From Nipponacmea schrenckii (taxonomy: Eukaryota; Mollusca; Gastropoda; Lottiidae): DNA of 64,000 bases. Position numbers and translations under genes: made by a program. The notes under the pieces are model-generated. The model did not search any database and was not told where the DNA came from. It saw only the letters and a program-made list of their open reading frames with translations. Below, one piece after another: positions 48,231-61,500 of the stretch; within the stretch, counting starts at the first letter, position 1, and each line of letters starts with the position of its first letter. Location: the NCBI GenBank assembly GCA_030562195.1, contig CM060199.1, forward strand, positions 15,582,338 to 15,646,337, read 5' to 3'.

Positions 48231-51046
48231 TTTCAGAGATGCAAGAATTTCGATTGATTGTACCAGGTTTGTTTCTTAAGGTTAATAATCTGTAAATCCA
48301 AAAATTCAATAAGCAAAATTTGGGAACAATCTTTCAGCACAAGAAGTATGGTAGAAGGGCTATCACAATATTTGGCATATTATTATTTTGTTGTGACTGG
48401 ACAAAATTTCTGTGTTTTTGAAAAGAAACCACAAGTTATAAGTATTAATTATTTTCTTTATTCACTGAACGTTTCTGTTACAGAAACTGACAGAAATCTG
48501 TCAATCATCTCTAATCTCCACAACCACCTGTTCTTCAAATATTCAAATACAAAAAACTTAATATACACCTTTACTACAGAAAAATGGTGAAGAACACCTT
48601 ATGTAACATAGTTTCAAGTGGAGATGTGTCACTGAATCACATCATCTGCATGGTAGATTTAAAGAATTCAGGGTATTGTAACTGCAAACCTTTTCAACAT
48701 TAATGCATACAAGTTTTAACTAAAGTTTTGGAATAATTTAAAGATGGAGTTCAAATTTTCTAGGTATTATTGATGCATTAAAATGTTTCAATTTTCCAGG
48801 GTATCAAATAACAATATAGTTACAAAATTATTGTCTAGGTTTTTTATCTTGAAAATGACATTGGTGTCTTTTTCAAAATCAATGATGAGAATTGTAAATA
48901 TGAGCCTAAAAAATAAATGACTTTAATACAATATGTGACACCATCTCAGTTTTTTCAAAAACTCTTCCAGACAATGTCATATTTTATCTTGCCTTAAAAC
49001 TTTAATTCCAAAGTAATAGGAATAATGATTTGAAATATAGTTGTAAGATCATAGATTTACATGTGATATGTTGAGAAAAATTTGAAAGAGTTATCTCCCA
49101 TTTATTGAGATTTTGACATTTTTTTTTGTTGAAAAATAAATAAATATCACAATAATAAACATCAATAATTCTCGTTTTAGTTAGAGGTGCATAATAAATC
49201 ATTTCATTTATTCTTCAGCAGACACAAATCTTAAGCCATTTTCAATTTGCCTAAAAACAGACAATAGGCATAGGCAGATTAGTAATGAGAATCCATGCTG
49301 AAATATTTGGCATGATGTAAAATCTTGTCATTCTTATTATCAATTTTACATGATGCCAAATTCTTAAATATCAAATTTATATGTCTTTAGCCATTTAGTG
49401 TGATCAAAATGCTTATTTACACAAAACTTGTTTTAAAAATCAACTCTATAAGAAAACCAACAGTATTGATAATTGAACCTCTCTTCAACGAAAAAAGGAA
49501 AACTGTGATCCAAAATTCTTGTGATGACCAGTAACTAATTATTACAATATAATAAAAGGTCTAATTTGATGATCAGCAAGCTTTTGTGTTTTTAAGCTTC
49601 AAATGCAACAAAAATTAGCCAAAAATATGTTTCTTTTGACTAGATGTTTGACTGAAGACAATGGAAAGCCGAGAAAAAATGATTTTAGCATCATTAGTTA
49701 TCTTCCTTTAAATCTCAGGCAAAAAGAGTACATTCCCTTTCATTTTTACCTTCAATTCAATTTACAGTATAAAGAAAGCACATCACACAAATTGAAAACT
49801 AAAGCTTTTTTATTATTGACTTTTTACACTTCCTTTGGTCATAATATTGCCTATATGGGCCGTGTTGATTCACTTTGATAACAAAAGAATTAAATAATTT
49901 ATTAAAACTTTTGATATCTAGTTTGTCTTGTATACAATATTATACAGTATTTGGTTATATCTGCAAAAAGGCTTATGCATTTTGTATTAGTAATTTAAAT
50001 ATTACTCGAAATTCCAAAATACTTTTTATAACTTGTTCTCTTACTAGTAATCTAAAGATTTTCTACTGCAATTGAAGGAGCCACAGTTATTTTGTTGATA
50101 AATTCAATTTCATAGAACTAAATTTTAGCTAAAAGACTTTTTTCCAGATACAACCAAAAGAAAACACGGAACCATTAAAATAAATTAGTATGGAATGCAT
50201 TTACACTTAGTTTTTATAACACAGCATTTTAATATTAAAAGCAAATTCAAAAATTCAATGAGGTATTTGTCTTAATAAAGCTTCATTCATAATCTTTGTA
50301 CGAATCGTAAATGGCTAAACATACATAATTTGGCTAAGATTTTTTTTGTTCCAAATCGGTAAATTTTTCTTTAAATGAAAACATATACACCTATGAAAAT
50401 AAAATAACACAGTATTTTCAGAATATGTACATCTGTTTACAAAACAGTCAAAATATGAGAGCTACCACGCCCACCATGGACTTGTATTGTAGACACAGCA
50501 AGTTATACATCATATAATTATTATTATTATTTATATATTTACAGTTCACCACTCACTGTGACCACATACATTTTCTATATAAAGTCATTTTCACCAGGTT
50601 CAAAACAAACACACAAGTTATTTATTAGGTCATGTGACTAGTTCCTGGTTTATAATATATTAATATATTTATAACATAAAAATGGTCAAAACAACCATTT
50701 TCAAAAAAGTCTTTGGCTTAAAGGAATTTCATTCCTCACAATTTAACTACACTCACACTATTATAGCACATCATCCAACCTTCACCTTCAAATTAGTCTT
50801 TCACCTTGACCTCAATACTTGAATGACCTTCACCTTTAATTATTGGTTTCCTAGCAACACAATACTTCTATGGCTGGAATATTTTGTCAATGGCCACATA
50901 TATTTTTTTTTAGTATTTGTCACTGTTTAGACTGTTCCTCTCCTGACAACACTCTAAATGGACTGAACAAGTGACAAAGATTTTTCACAGTGGCTACGTA
51001 ATAAATTGCTACTAATTAACAATAACTAGTCCTCTAGAGAATAAGT
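48231..51046 (-). other. Intergenic region and MEIS 3' untranslated region
   Basis: The right part is expected to be the 3' untranslated region of the MEIS gene. The 110-codon plus-strand frame at 48258-48590 and a 91-codon frame at 49603-49878 have no recognisable family and biased composition, so I do not call them genes. Confidence 0.4.
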
Positions 51047-53026
51047 CTAGCCAGCATGGATGTCTTGTATATGACCACCCATTCCGTCCATGCCTGCGTG
51101 TAAAGGTGGACTGGTTGCTGCAGACATGCCATGATGTCCCATACCAGCGGTTGGATGACCCATCATCATGTGATGGGGATGACCAGGAATTAACATAGCT
51201 TGTGAATGAACTGGAGGACTAAATTGTGACATATTTCCATAAGAACTACTTGGAGGTCCACCATACATATCACTCCTGTGCATGCCCTGTACACCCAACA
51301 TATGATCATATCTTTGGGAACCGTCTGTCAAATGAGAATAACCAGCTTTCATTGGATCATACATATCAGCGCTATGAATGCCACCTAATCCTGAAAAACA
51401 AGAGAATCAAAATTTAATATTCAGACTTATTTTGCAACTGGGTTTGACATGTAAATATCCTTTTCAGGGAGTTTTTACTCTTTATTTGATTCATTTGAAA
51501 AAAAAAAACCCAGAAAAATTGACAAAATAACAATGACATTAAAGAAATCATAAACTAAGTACATACCCATTTGCATGTGAGTGTTGTCCATATAGCCCAT
51601 ACCAGAGCCATCAGGGCTGTAAGGAGCATGAGATCCAGGTCCTAAAATTAAAATAAAAAAATATTAAACAAAAATTGCAACATATTCTAAATTACAAGAA
51701 TTATCTGTCTAGCCAATTGGAAAATCCTTCAAATATAAATGAGCAAAACAATAACTTGAATATAAAAGAAAATATTATCATTATATTGTATGGAGTTCAA
51801 AAAGTTTGAACACTATATAATTAATATGCTTCAGTCTGAATACGCCTTAATTGATATTTTTAAAAACTTATGATTATAAGGTACTTAAGAACACTTGAAT
51901 ACAAGTACTTAGCATTATATGATTAATTTTCTAAGATAAAAAAACAACAAAAATTATTGATTTTTTGATATGAAAGAATAGAATTATTTCAAAGAATAGC
52001 TGACAATCCAATCAAGACGGCTTAGGTCAATAGCTGCATAGAAATTAACCAATCAGATGGGAGAAGATGTTTATGTGCATGACTGCTGATCTATGACTTG
52101 TTCTCGTGACAACACTCAATGGCACTAACATGTGACTCAAGTCACAGAGAAAGTTCTCCAAATGTAAACTAGCCAATTGAATCAAATATATATGAATAAA
52201 AGATATGAAAGAAAAGTAGTTCATTTCTCTCTAGTTCCACCTTTATGTTTATTTACAACAATTTTCTAATGAAATGTGACTATTTTGACATATGGATATT
52301 GCGATTTGAATAATGACAATGAACTCATAAAAACAACTGAGGTTAATTTCTTTTATATTCAAGTCATAAGAGTTTTCATTTAAAGAAGGATTTTGGTTGT
52401 TTAAAAACCATTACAACACCTGAACCATATGTTATAATGCTCAAATAAAAATCAAAGTTTATTGTGCTCAGCTTTCAAGTGAGAAAACTTTGTTCTAGTA
52501 TTTCTAAAGCTTACATGATTTATGAATTTCAATAAAAACTACTATTTCTAAACTACTGATAAAAAATAGATAAAATGTAGGTAAAAACCAAAGAGAGAGT
52601 GAAGAAAGGATAAATAAAGGGAAGGATCATGCAGGATAAAAAAAAAGGAATAAAAAAGAAAATAAACAAAAAATTTTGAGGAATGCAGGAAAAGCTGCAG
52701 AAAAAAAACTAAAATCATGCTATGGAAAGAGAAAAAAAAACAAAAAAAACATGCAGGAATTTTGCTTTTCAGAATTGTAAGTCATCCTTTGCGATTTGAC
52801 CTTCACTGAATGTCAAGGCTATTGATCACATGGTCTCTTTCCCTCTCTCCAGTTGGTTGTTTTCCATTGTCATGGGACTCTAATGTTACCTGGTGAGAGA
52901 CCGAGAGTATCGGCAGATGACGACTTACGCCTCCTATTTTTGAAGACCGTAACGAGTTGTGACTTGCCTGCTCTATTAGATTGATCTATCATGGGTTGAA
53001 CTATTCTTCTTCTGGCATTGATAAAC
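51047..53026 (-). CDS. MEIS: MEIS/homothorax TALE homeobox protein, last three coding exons
   Basis: MEIS/homothorax proteins are TALE homeodomain cofactors of PBX and HOX factors. Exons: 53026-52890, 51641-51567 and 51390-51047, with phases agreeing. The first opens within the Trp of the homeodomain recognition helix and reads FINARRRIVQPMIDQSNRA, the MEIS-diagnostic end, then GKSQLVTVFKNRRRKSSSAD. The last two encode a Gly/Met/His-rich tail (APYSPDGSGMGYMDNTHMQM, HPHHMMMGHPTAGMGHHGM) ending QDIHAG. The N-terminal MEIS domain and the rest of the homeodomain must lie right of 64000: no matching exon was seen at 53027-64000. Internal splice sites in the first exon are listed separately. PKNOX and TGIF are excluded by the QPMIDQSNRA sequence. 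Confidence 0.94.
52628..52755 (-). promoter_or_regulatory. RBFOX-type motifs downstream of the MEIS splice sites
   Basis: In the transcript sense, TGCATG occurs at 52755-52750 and 52633-52628 and GCATG at 52720-52716, within 270 nt after the distal donor, in a pyrimidine-rich stretch. Downstream intronic (U)GCAUG is the classic RBFOX enhancer position. Confidence 0.4.
52882..52970 (-). promoter_or_regulatory. MEIS: Three nested in-phase 5' splice sites in a MEIS exon
   Basis: On the minus strand the exon closing the homeodomain can end at 52968 (AGCAG before GCAAGT, a consensus GC-AG donor), at 52929 (GAGGC before GTAAGT) or at 52890 (CACCAG before GTAACA). Spacing is 39 and 39 nt. All three leave one base, so every choice joins in frame to the exon at 51641. 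The shortest form reads SNRAGPGSHAPYSPDG, close to vertebrate MEIS; the others insert 13 or 26 residues, rich in Arg and Ser. Confidence 0.6.
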
Positions 53027-54333
53027 CTGAAAAATACAAAATAAATCTTCATAAATACACACTCATTTTAAATATAATAAAAAGTTATAAGATATTAAAT
53101 TTCAAATTTTGTGTGAGAATGATTGTTGCCAAATGCAAAGCATAAACTGTTACTAGTAATATGGTGCAAAATTTATATTGGTGTGAAATTTAAACTGTAT
53201 ATGAAGCATTAGTTTGTGAATAATTTCAGTTTTCATGTAATTTACAGAATATATGATAGAAAGCCTTCTACGGAATGAAGAGATTTAGGCAAGTTTGAAG
53301 AAACATTTTCAATCAGAATGAATTTCTTCGTGTCATTTAAAAAGTGATTTAGACATAAAATATGATGAATAAATAGGGTTGTTTGAAGTGTACTTGTATC
53401 TCAAGGGACTGCGATATAATATTGAAGCTTGGAGTTACACAGAGAAATTAAGTCTATAATAAATTGGAAGATTGTACATTCTATATACTCATCCATCATC
53501 TTCAACCTATCTAATAACATCGAATATTGACCCAATTAACAAATTAATTAACTTTGCAACATTCTAATTAATACACAAGATGTTCTGAGTCATGTTTGAA
53601 ACAGGGTAAAACAAAATCTTTTTAAGAGACTCAAAAGCTTAACTGGAATAATTTGTGATCACCAAAAAAATTGTCACACGAAAACACAGAATTTTTTACA
53701 AAAACAGAAAAACCTTGATGTTTAGACACATTTCACAGTATCTAGTTACACAGAAATAACAAACAAAATTCATTCTAAAATTTCGCAGTCATTATGATGG
53801 TTTTGAAATAGAAATAAAGGAAAGTTTTTCTTGCTGAAAATTAGGAAGCAATTAGAATTGTGAGAATATTTGTTGATATGTCAGAATTGAGAATGAGACA
53901 TGATTCATTACTAGAAACACATTAAAGGCGCCAGTCTGGATGCGATTCTTCCCTCTACATTTGTGTCAGGTTAAAATAAGGTGACTAAATCTCATTAGAA
54001 GACTGGAATTCTGACCTTTGTGACCCCATTTACCAGTCAAATTACCCCCAAAATTACATCATTAGTTTTAACTTCACAAATTTATGATGAGGTAAAATGA
54101 GGAAGAAAATTGAGATTTTCCACTCAGTTTAAATGTTCAGCTTCACAACTTTGTCATAATGACTGTCTTATTTGCCTAGAATTGGTACATAAAGAAACAC
54201 ACAAATGGTCTAATAAATATCAAAAACCTAACCCCAAATTTCACCTTTTCGCAAATTTTATGCCGTAATTTTCAATTCATGCACAATAATGTTTCTATTA
54301 TGATTATATTATAATTGAAGCATAATTGAAAGA

Positions 54334-55511
54334 CATAAAAATGAAATAAAAATATAAATGCTTACAATTATGAACGTATTTCGAGAGCCTTAAAATATTT
54401 TAAAGGCTAAATTTGCAATGACCTACATCTAGACAATATATTGAATATCATTTGACCTAGTTTTCAAAGTCATAAAATAATTAGGTCACACCTTCCGTAA
54501 CGGTTAATGATGGCGAAAATATGAAAATTATCAATTTTTGCTGTATTTAAGTACACTTATCTCTATGAATTTTTTAAGTAAGCCAAATTAAAAAATATCT
54601 ACTCGTAGACAATATATTGAATATTATTTGACCTAATTTTCAAGGTCATAGATTAAGTGGGTCACACCTTCCGTACCCGTTAAAGTGACCTAATTTTGAA
54701 AAAATCGAAATTTAAATAATTCGAAAGAAAATACGAAATTTGAAAATCGGTCTCCAAGAAAAGGTAGATAATGATCCATTGTATCTATGTGCTAAATTTC
54801 ATCAAAATCGGTCTATCAGTAGTGTCTGAATTTCGGATTTAAGAATTGTAACGAAAATTCAAAATGGCGGCCGATATGGCAGCTTGACCTAATTATTTAG
54901 GTCAAATCAATTACTATTGACAAGTTATTTATAAAACAGTTTTCACTTTTCACCTAGCAGTTATAGACCGGAAGTTACGTAATTACGTCATTTGAGGCTA
55001 AACCGGAAGTGTAATTTTTTTTTCACATTTTTTCAAAAATTATAAACATATCGCCTATCAACTGGTAAAGTTTCAAAATTTTACCATTTATATTAAAGGA
55101 GAAATCACGGTCTAAAATTTTTTTGCCGATGACCCTTGAATATTGAATTGCAAATCGTGGGTAAAATATTTAACCTAATTGCATAAAACCTATAATTGTT
55201 AGTTGACAAATACATTGAAGTTTTCAAATCTGAAAATCCGGTCAAAATCGAACTGAAAATAAACTTGCTAAAGCAAAAAAACCTAAACTTCCGGTTCTCA
55301 CTTCCTGTCAGAGATAGAACTTCCGGTTTTGTTTTATTTGATAAAAGAAATCATTCTAAGATCAACTGTAGATTTAGAATTTCTGCACCTTTTACCAGTT
55401 TGTCTGCAAACTCATCCAAGAATTACAAAAAAAAAAAAAAAAAATAAAATAATCCGAACGATTACAATACGTTTTCGCCAAAGTCATAAAAATGAAATAA
55501 AAATATAAATG
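54334..55511. repeat. 1.1-kb repeat insertion flanked by 27-bp direct repeats
   Basis: A 27-bp perfect direct repeat (54334-54360 and 55485-55511, starting CATAAAAATGAAATAAAA) brackets about 1.12 kb. The interior has a pair of similar blocks about 190 bp apart (ATATTGAATAT, GGTCACACCTTCCGTA), four ETS-type CCGGAAGT sites (54968, 55002, and inverted at 55288 and 55319) and an A-run at 55429-55446. No protein is encoded. The class is unknown. Confidence 0.6.
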
Positions 55512-58500
55512 TCATTTTATTGTTAACTAAGTACCTTTATATGATAAGCCTATTAACTTTCTAATCTATTATCAAAAACAATCCTTTTTCACATGGAAGT
55601 GCCACCAATTGTTAGCTAATATCTAATATCAAATTGCACAATATCAACTTTTATTCAGTAATTACTTTGATGTTCTTTTCAGTAAAAGGCATTGTAAGCA
55701 ATAAATACCTGAAAAGTCAATTGGACAGAGAAATAATCAGATAAAAGTACTATTAAATGCACCAAGAATTTAGACACTCTTTTCATAAGTGTACTGTAAT
55801 AATCCAACTACTGTACTACATATTGCTTGTTAATAAAATATTGGCATCTTTCAAAGATTCTGTTTCCAAAAGTCCTAATTTATTAACATTAAAGATGCAG
55901 CTTGCAGGAATTATAGCACCAGAATAATGATATATAGAGAGTGTATATGATATGTAGTAAAATTCTGGTCAGTGTTGACAGATGCCACTTGAATTATTTT
56001 ACCATCTTTCAAACTCATTAGAATATATCTACAACTATTTCTCTCATTGAAGGAATTCTAATTCCCTTTCATTAGTAACCTGATTCAGGTATTGATGATT
56101 TTGACATGTGTAGGGTGATACCTGCAAAGTTTACCACAAGAAGGCACACATAGTGAATCTTTCCTTTTTGAATGTCTAACATGTATACAATTTTAACTGG
56201 TAATAGACTATTTCTACCACTGATATACAATTTCATTAGAACTGTATAAAAGTTATTAAATAGATTTGTATAATAAGGGATAATGATGCAGTGTGTTTGG
56301 AGATACACAGAAGTTAATAATAGTAGTTGGAATTTAATGGTCATCTCTCCCAGGAATACTTTAACTATTAGATCAACCTTCTAAATGATCCTGGTCGTTA
56401 ATTAAAACTGGGAGACTTAAGATAGTTGCATTAATTAGTAGAAATGATTTAATTAGGTACAATTCTACCCATTTCAATCTATTTCTTTTGTTTGCTGGCT
56501 ACAATTGAGGTCTGAAAGACCATCTCATTATATACAAGAAAGGATTACTCTATATGTGTGCCAGGAATTAAACCTTCAGTTTTCTAAATTCTTTAATGCC
56601 AAAAAAAAAAGAAAGATAACAATTAACAATTAGGATAATATGAATAAAAGGTTTTGGATCATTTGAAATGTAGTGGAATGGTAAAATCAGATACATCAAT
56701 TCCACAAGGTGTCTAAATAATGGTCTATCACTAGCTTTCTAATTTATTTCATCTAAAAACTGTACAACTAATACAACTTAACTACATTAACTCATAGAAT
56801 GCCTCATTAATAAATTGCAGGTACTTGGTCAAAAGGATATTCATAATAACAGTAACAGCATGGTACAGGTATCGTCTTACACGCTAAATCCCTTTAACCA
56901 TTTAACCATACAGAAATATGATCGTTTTTACCTAATGAAATATTAAATTATTACATTAAGAACAATATGGTGTCCCATTACTGATCTTTAGATGATTTTT
57001 CAATGAAATGAATTTGGTACAAAGGTTATAAAAAATTCAAATGTTTCGTTAACACCTTTTAAATGTCTTGATCATGCAATAAGAGAATGATGCTCGATGG
57101 GATATCAATTTTCTGTTTTGCTCTGAATTAAAAAATCCATATGTGAATGTTGATAATTCTTAATATCCAAAACAGGGGTCAAGACTGTAACAGATATTTG
57201 AAATGTATCACCCACTTTTCGAGAAATTAAAACATTTTGGACTAAGAGAGAAAAACAAATTGAATAATAGAAGTCTATGAGGATTAGTTTTAATCCGTTA
57301 GTGAAGACAAGTTCTTGCCATTGCTAAGTTTTATATACTAGGCTTACAAACTCATTACACATTCTTAGAAAGACATTAGAAAAGCTTACTTGGCTTGTAC
57401 TTTATGTATACTCTAGAGAAATATTTTCACTCATTTTCATTTTTCACTCATTCTTTCCTGTTTCTATGCTATGTTCTTTGTGATTTTTTTGTTTTTATCA
57501 TGGCTGTTCTTTAAATGCAAACTTTGGTTATCAAATATACAATTTCAGCCCTAGAAATTCCACAATATGGTAGTTGAAATGGAAATTAAAGAAGAGTAAC
57601 TGTATCAGCTATCTGTCCGTCTGCCCAAGTGGAGAAAATGCCATTCTGAGATGATAAAAGCGTAATACCATGATTATAAGACTTTAGATAACACGGGTGA
57701 TAATCCCCAAAGATCGTATGCAATACTTCTCATCAGGAGAAAATGGCTACCAGTGATATCCATAATGATTGTTTCATACTTTCACTTTCCTATCAGAGTT
57801 CCATTAACGAGCAATTTTGGCGCGAATGCCAATAATGCTCATCGTGCCATCAGATATAGTCATAAGTTCTTGCCGTTCGTCTTGTAGCAATCATCTCAAA
57901 ATAATCTAGTGGAGAAATTATTACATTCCTCAGGGAGACGTGAGAACCATTTTGTCAGTTTATCAACAGTCATATACACAAAGTTAGTGAAGAGAAGAAA
58001 TACTGAGACTCAACTACATTCTTCAACCTTATCACTAGACACGACTGGTGCTCATTTCGGGTAATGGGGAAATTGTAATTATTTGGCCCCGCATAATGAG
58101 AGAGGATATTTAATGGCCACCAGGTGTCTCTCTTGTGCTGACACCAGCCAAATGACTCGTTACAGTTTTAATCTAAATCTAATCAGTGCTACCCTCGTAT
58201 TACTAGCTCACTATGAGATCACTGTATTCCAGCTTTTCTTGTTCCTGTCATAATTTGCACATAATATTTGAGCCGATAATCAGAATTATATTTTTTTACA
58301 GTTCCAGTGGTGAAAGTTTATCAGACAATCTTAATTTAATAACAGAATATCTAATTTGATTTTATGTTTTAAACAAAATTGCTACAGAAAAAAAAAGTCT
58401 CTGCAGGGGGAGGACAATTTCGCAACAGACGACATGATTGAGATGTGATTGATTGGAATCTTGCTATCATTTTCTATCACATGACCAGTATCTGAGTGTT

Positions 58501-61500
58501 ATGTAAAATTGATACTAAAACATAAATCTCAGGTTACCCAACCCAATTTACATTTTCATTAAAACTTAATTTTCCTGCAGGCCAACTTGTAAAATACACC
58601 AGAATATAGGAAAAACAATCCATTTAAAGTGAACGCTTCACCTCATTTCTTCACTAAAACTATTACTTTCCACCATTTTTTCTTTCTCTTTTGACGTGTA
58701 CAGGAAGGAAGTGGGACTCAACCTCTCTTTATTTTGAATTATTGTTCGTATTCAGTTTTCAATGCAGGAAATTAAGAGTTTTTACTTTCCAGAGTTGCGT
58801 TCGTGTGTGCAATACTCTGTGATTCTGTCTGACCTCAGGCTTTCAACTTCCGTTCTGATAAAAACCGGTCATTGATTATTAATACCCCACCTTAAAGCAA
58901 ACACTAAACAATGAGTGTGCTAATCATTACGTTGAATTCAACCAATGGAAAGCTGCGAGATAATGGCTCAGAACTATTAAGCTGATTAGAAAAAGTATCA
59001 TTAGGAGAAGAAAAGAAACAATTCAAAAGATTAGAATTAAGAGGTTTTGACCTTGGAGCACAAACTAAACCATACTGTTACTTATCGCCATCAGTCAGTT
59101 TTCCTGGACTCCAAGGGAGTTAATCCTATTTAATTAAACAAATACAAAGGGACATTATCCTACAACTTTAACAACATTATAGATCAGTAAGATAACGACA
59201 GGGTTGCTGTACACAAATACTAATTGAAATGCTATCATACTCACTTTGTAGACCTCAGGCAAACTGCACACTTACATAAAAGGCACTGAGAAACATCCTT
59301 GAGAACAAAGGGAAGTAATTCACATCTGCCTTATGTTAGTGAATGATTTATTATGTATGTACAGAAGAAGACAGGTTTATGTTTGAAGATTGATAACTTA
59401 TCTAATATCAATAGCCCTTAGTCAGCTGATTTGAAAATCAGACACACCCTGCACCTATCTTCAAACCACTTGTGGCATAATTTCTTGAGCCATTGCCTTA
59501 TTAAAGTACTGTCAACTCCGGGTACATTTTCAGTCAAGTAGTCCTACTACCTAGGCTATTTTTAGACAGAAAATAAGAGCAAATTACTTATTCTGGTTTT
59601 GCTGTCATGTAAAATTATCGAGTTGTAACAAGGATAGATTGCGACATGTGACGATATAAGATGTTAATATATACTCAAATGCTAGCGTTATAACATGTCG
59701 CTCTTACTTTTCTCATAATAGATTTTATAACTCAAGACATCAGTTAATCTGATCAATTTTACAAGAGATCTATCCGTAGGGGAAATTCTCAACTTCTTGA
59801 TGGACCTGATGTTGTGATCTACGGTCTTTGTTCTTAGTATTAAAATGCCACTTTGGTTGAAGTTCTGTTTCTCTGCAATAGCTATTGCAATGATTGGCAT
59901 TAACTTTCAGCGATATGTAGTCAAACCTAACTACAAATAAAAAGCAAAAGCAACAACTTCTGTTTTTAAACACGAAATTGATATCAAGAGTAGGCCTTAT
60001 GTATTATGTACAATATTTCAACAACTTTCAGATTTTCAAGATAATTTTGTAAGACTTCTGTAGGAAGTCGCAGCACCCTTCACTTAAAATATTTATATTA
60101 TTTATTTTTCTAGAGAGGAATATGTAATCTAATCTCTAAACTTGGTATCTGGAACTTGCTTGAATTCAAACAAATTAATAACTTTACATCACTGTTATCA
60201 CAAATTAACAGAAATTCTGAAGATTTATCATACAAATTACGACCATCCCACAGGCAAAATCTCTGATATCTGTGAACAGAACAGAAATTTTTGGAGAAAA
60301 ACATTTGTTAATATGGTGTTTTAATATTAATTGTAAGATAATAAATACTAGCGTTAATGGTGGGGTGTTGGTTAGTACCTAGTGAAATCTTGACACCAGA
60401 AACACCTGTACAATGACCGTTTTTAAAATAAACACATCGGAAATCATATATTACATCATAATTAACCGTGATCCAATCATGGCCATTGACAGATAGCAGA
60501 AGTTTAAACACATTAGGAAAACATTTGTCGAGAAATGGCGTGACTAACCTTACACCATTAAACTCTGCTTGTTATAACTTCTAATCATAACAAAACATAT
60601 CAACTGTTTATTTCAATGTTTATCGGAGAAGTTTTCAATTAACCATTTTTTAACCCAGAACATCATTCTCATGCCAAATTAGCTCTTTGAAAAAATTGGT
60701 AATTATTAACTTTTTGACATATAACAGCTCTCCCAATTTTTAGGAATTTGTTTGGCTCCCACTGAGCAAATATGATCGACATTTCAAATATTTCATTGAG
60801 AAAAAAACGTCAACCAGATGGAACATATGTCAGTTTAAATTTTCAATTTCTAAAAAAATTTTCTTTAATTTTAATTTTATTTAGTTATGCACATATTTTC
60901 AAATTTTTTATTTTTGTGATAAAATTGTGCATTTGGATAAAAAAATGGGCATTTCAGGAAAATATGAGTATTTTTAGCAGCCACAGCTAAATAAAATCTA
61001 ATAAAATCTTAAAAATAAGATGAAAGAAAAGGAATAAATTGTCTTTGTTAACAATTTCATTTCCTTGGCACTTAAGAGAAAATTTGTCAAAAGCCATAAA
61101 TGTCATAAGAAGTAAATGTAGAATAATTGGCTATGTTGTTTGGAGTTAATGTCTGTCTAGAAGTCATTAATGCTAACAAATATTAGTTTGGAATGGTGTG
61201 AGTGTGTAGATTATGGCAGTTCAGCTCGGCAGTGATTAATGGTCTCATTCTCTCATCATGATACTCTCCACATACAGACTATGCGACCAGACCTTATCTA
61301 CTATTGACACTCTGACTAAATATACTACTAAATATAGCATCTCAAGACTTAGCAGGAACTCGTTATATTCCGTTTGCATGAGTTGAATGGTACAGGAATA
61401 TTACAATAATTCTAATTTCATTTTGGACGTTCTAAGAATTTGTTTTAAAATTCCAAACAAATAAGTTGGATCCACCAATGGATTGAAAGTAAACAAGTCT

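Noticed and set aside
48258..48590. 110-codon open frame next to the minisatellite
   Set aside because: Rich in Ser/Asn/Phe/Tyr as expected from AT-rich DNA; no motif or homologue recognised.
59688..60511. Several overlapping 60-70-codon frames in the MEIS intron
   Set aside because: Short, on both strands, no motifs; consistent with background.
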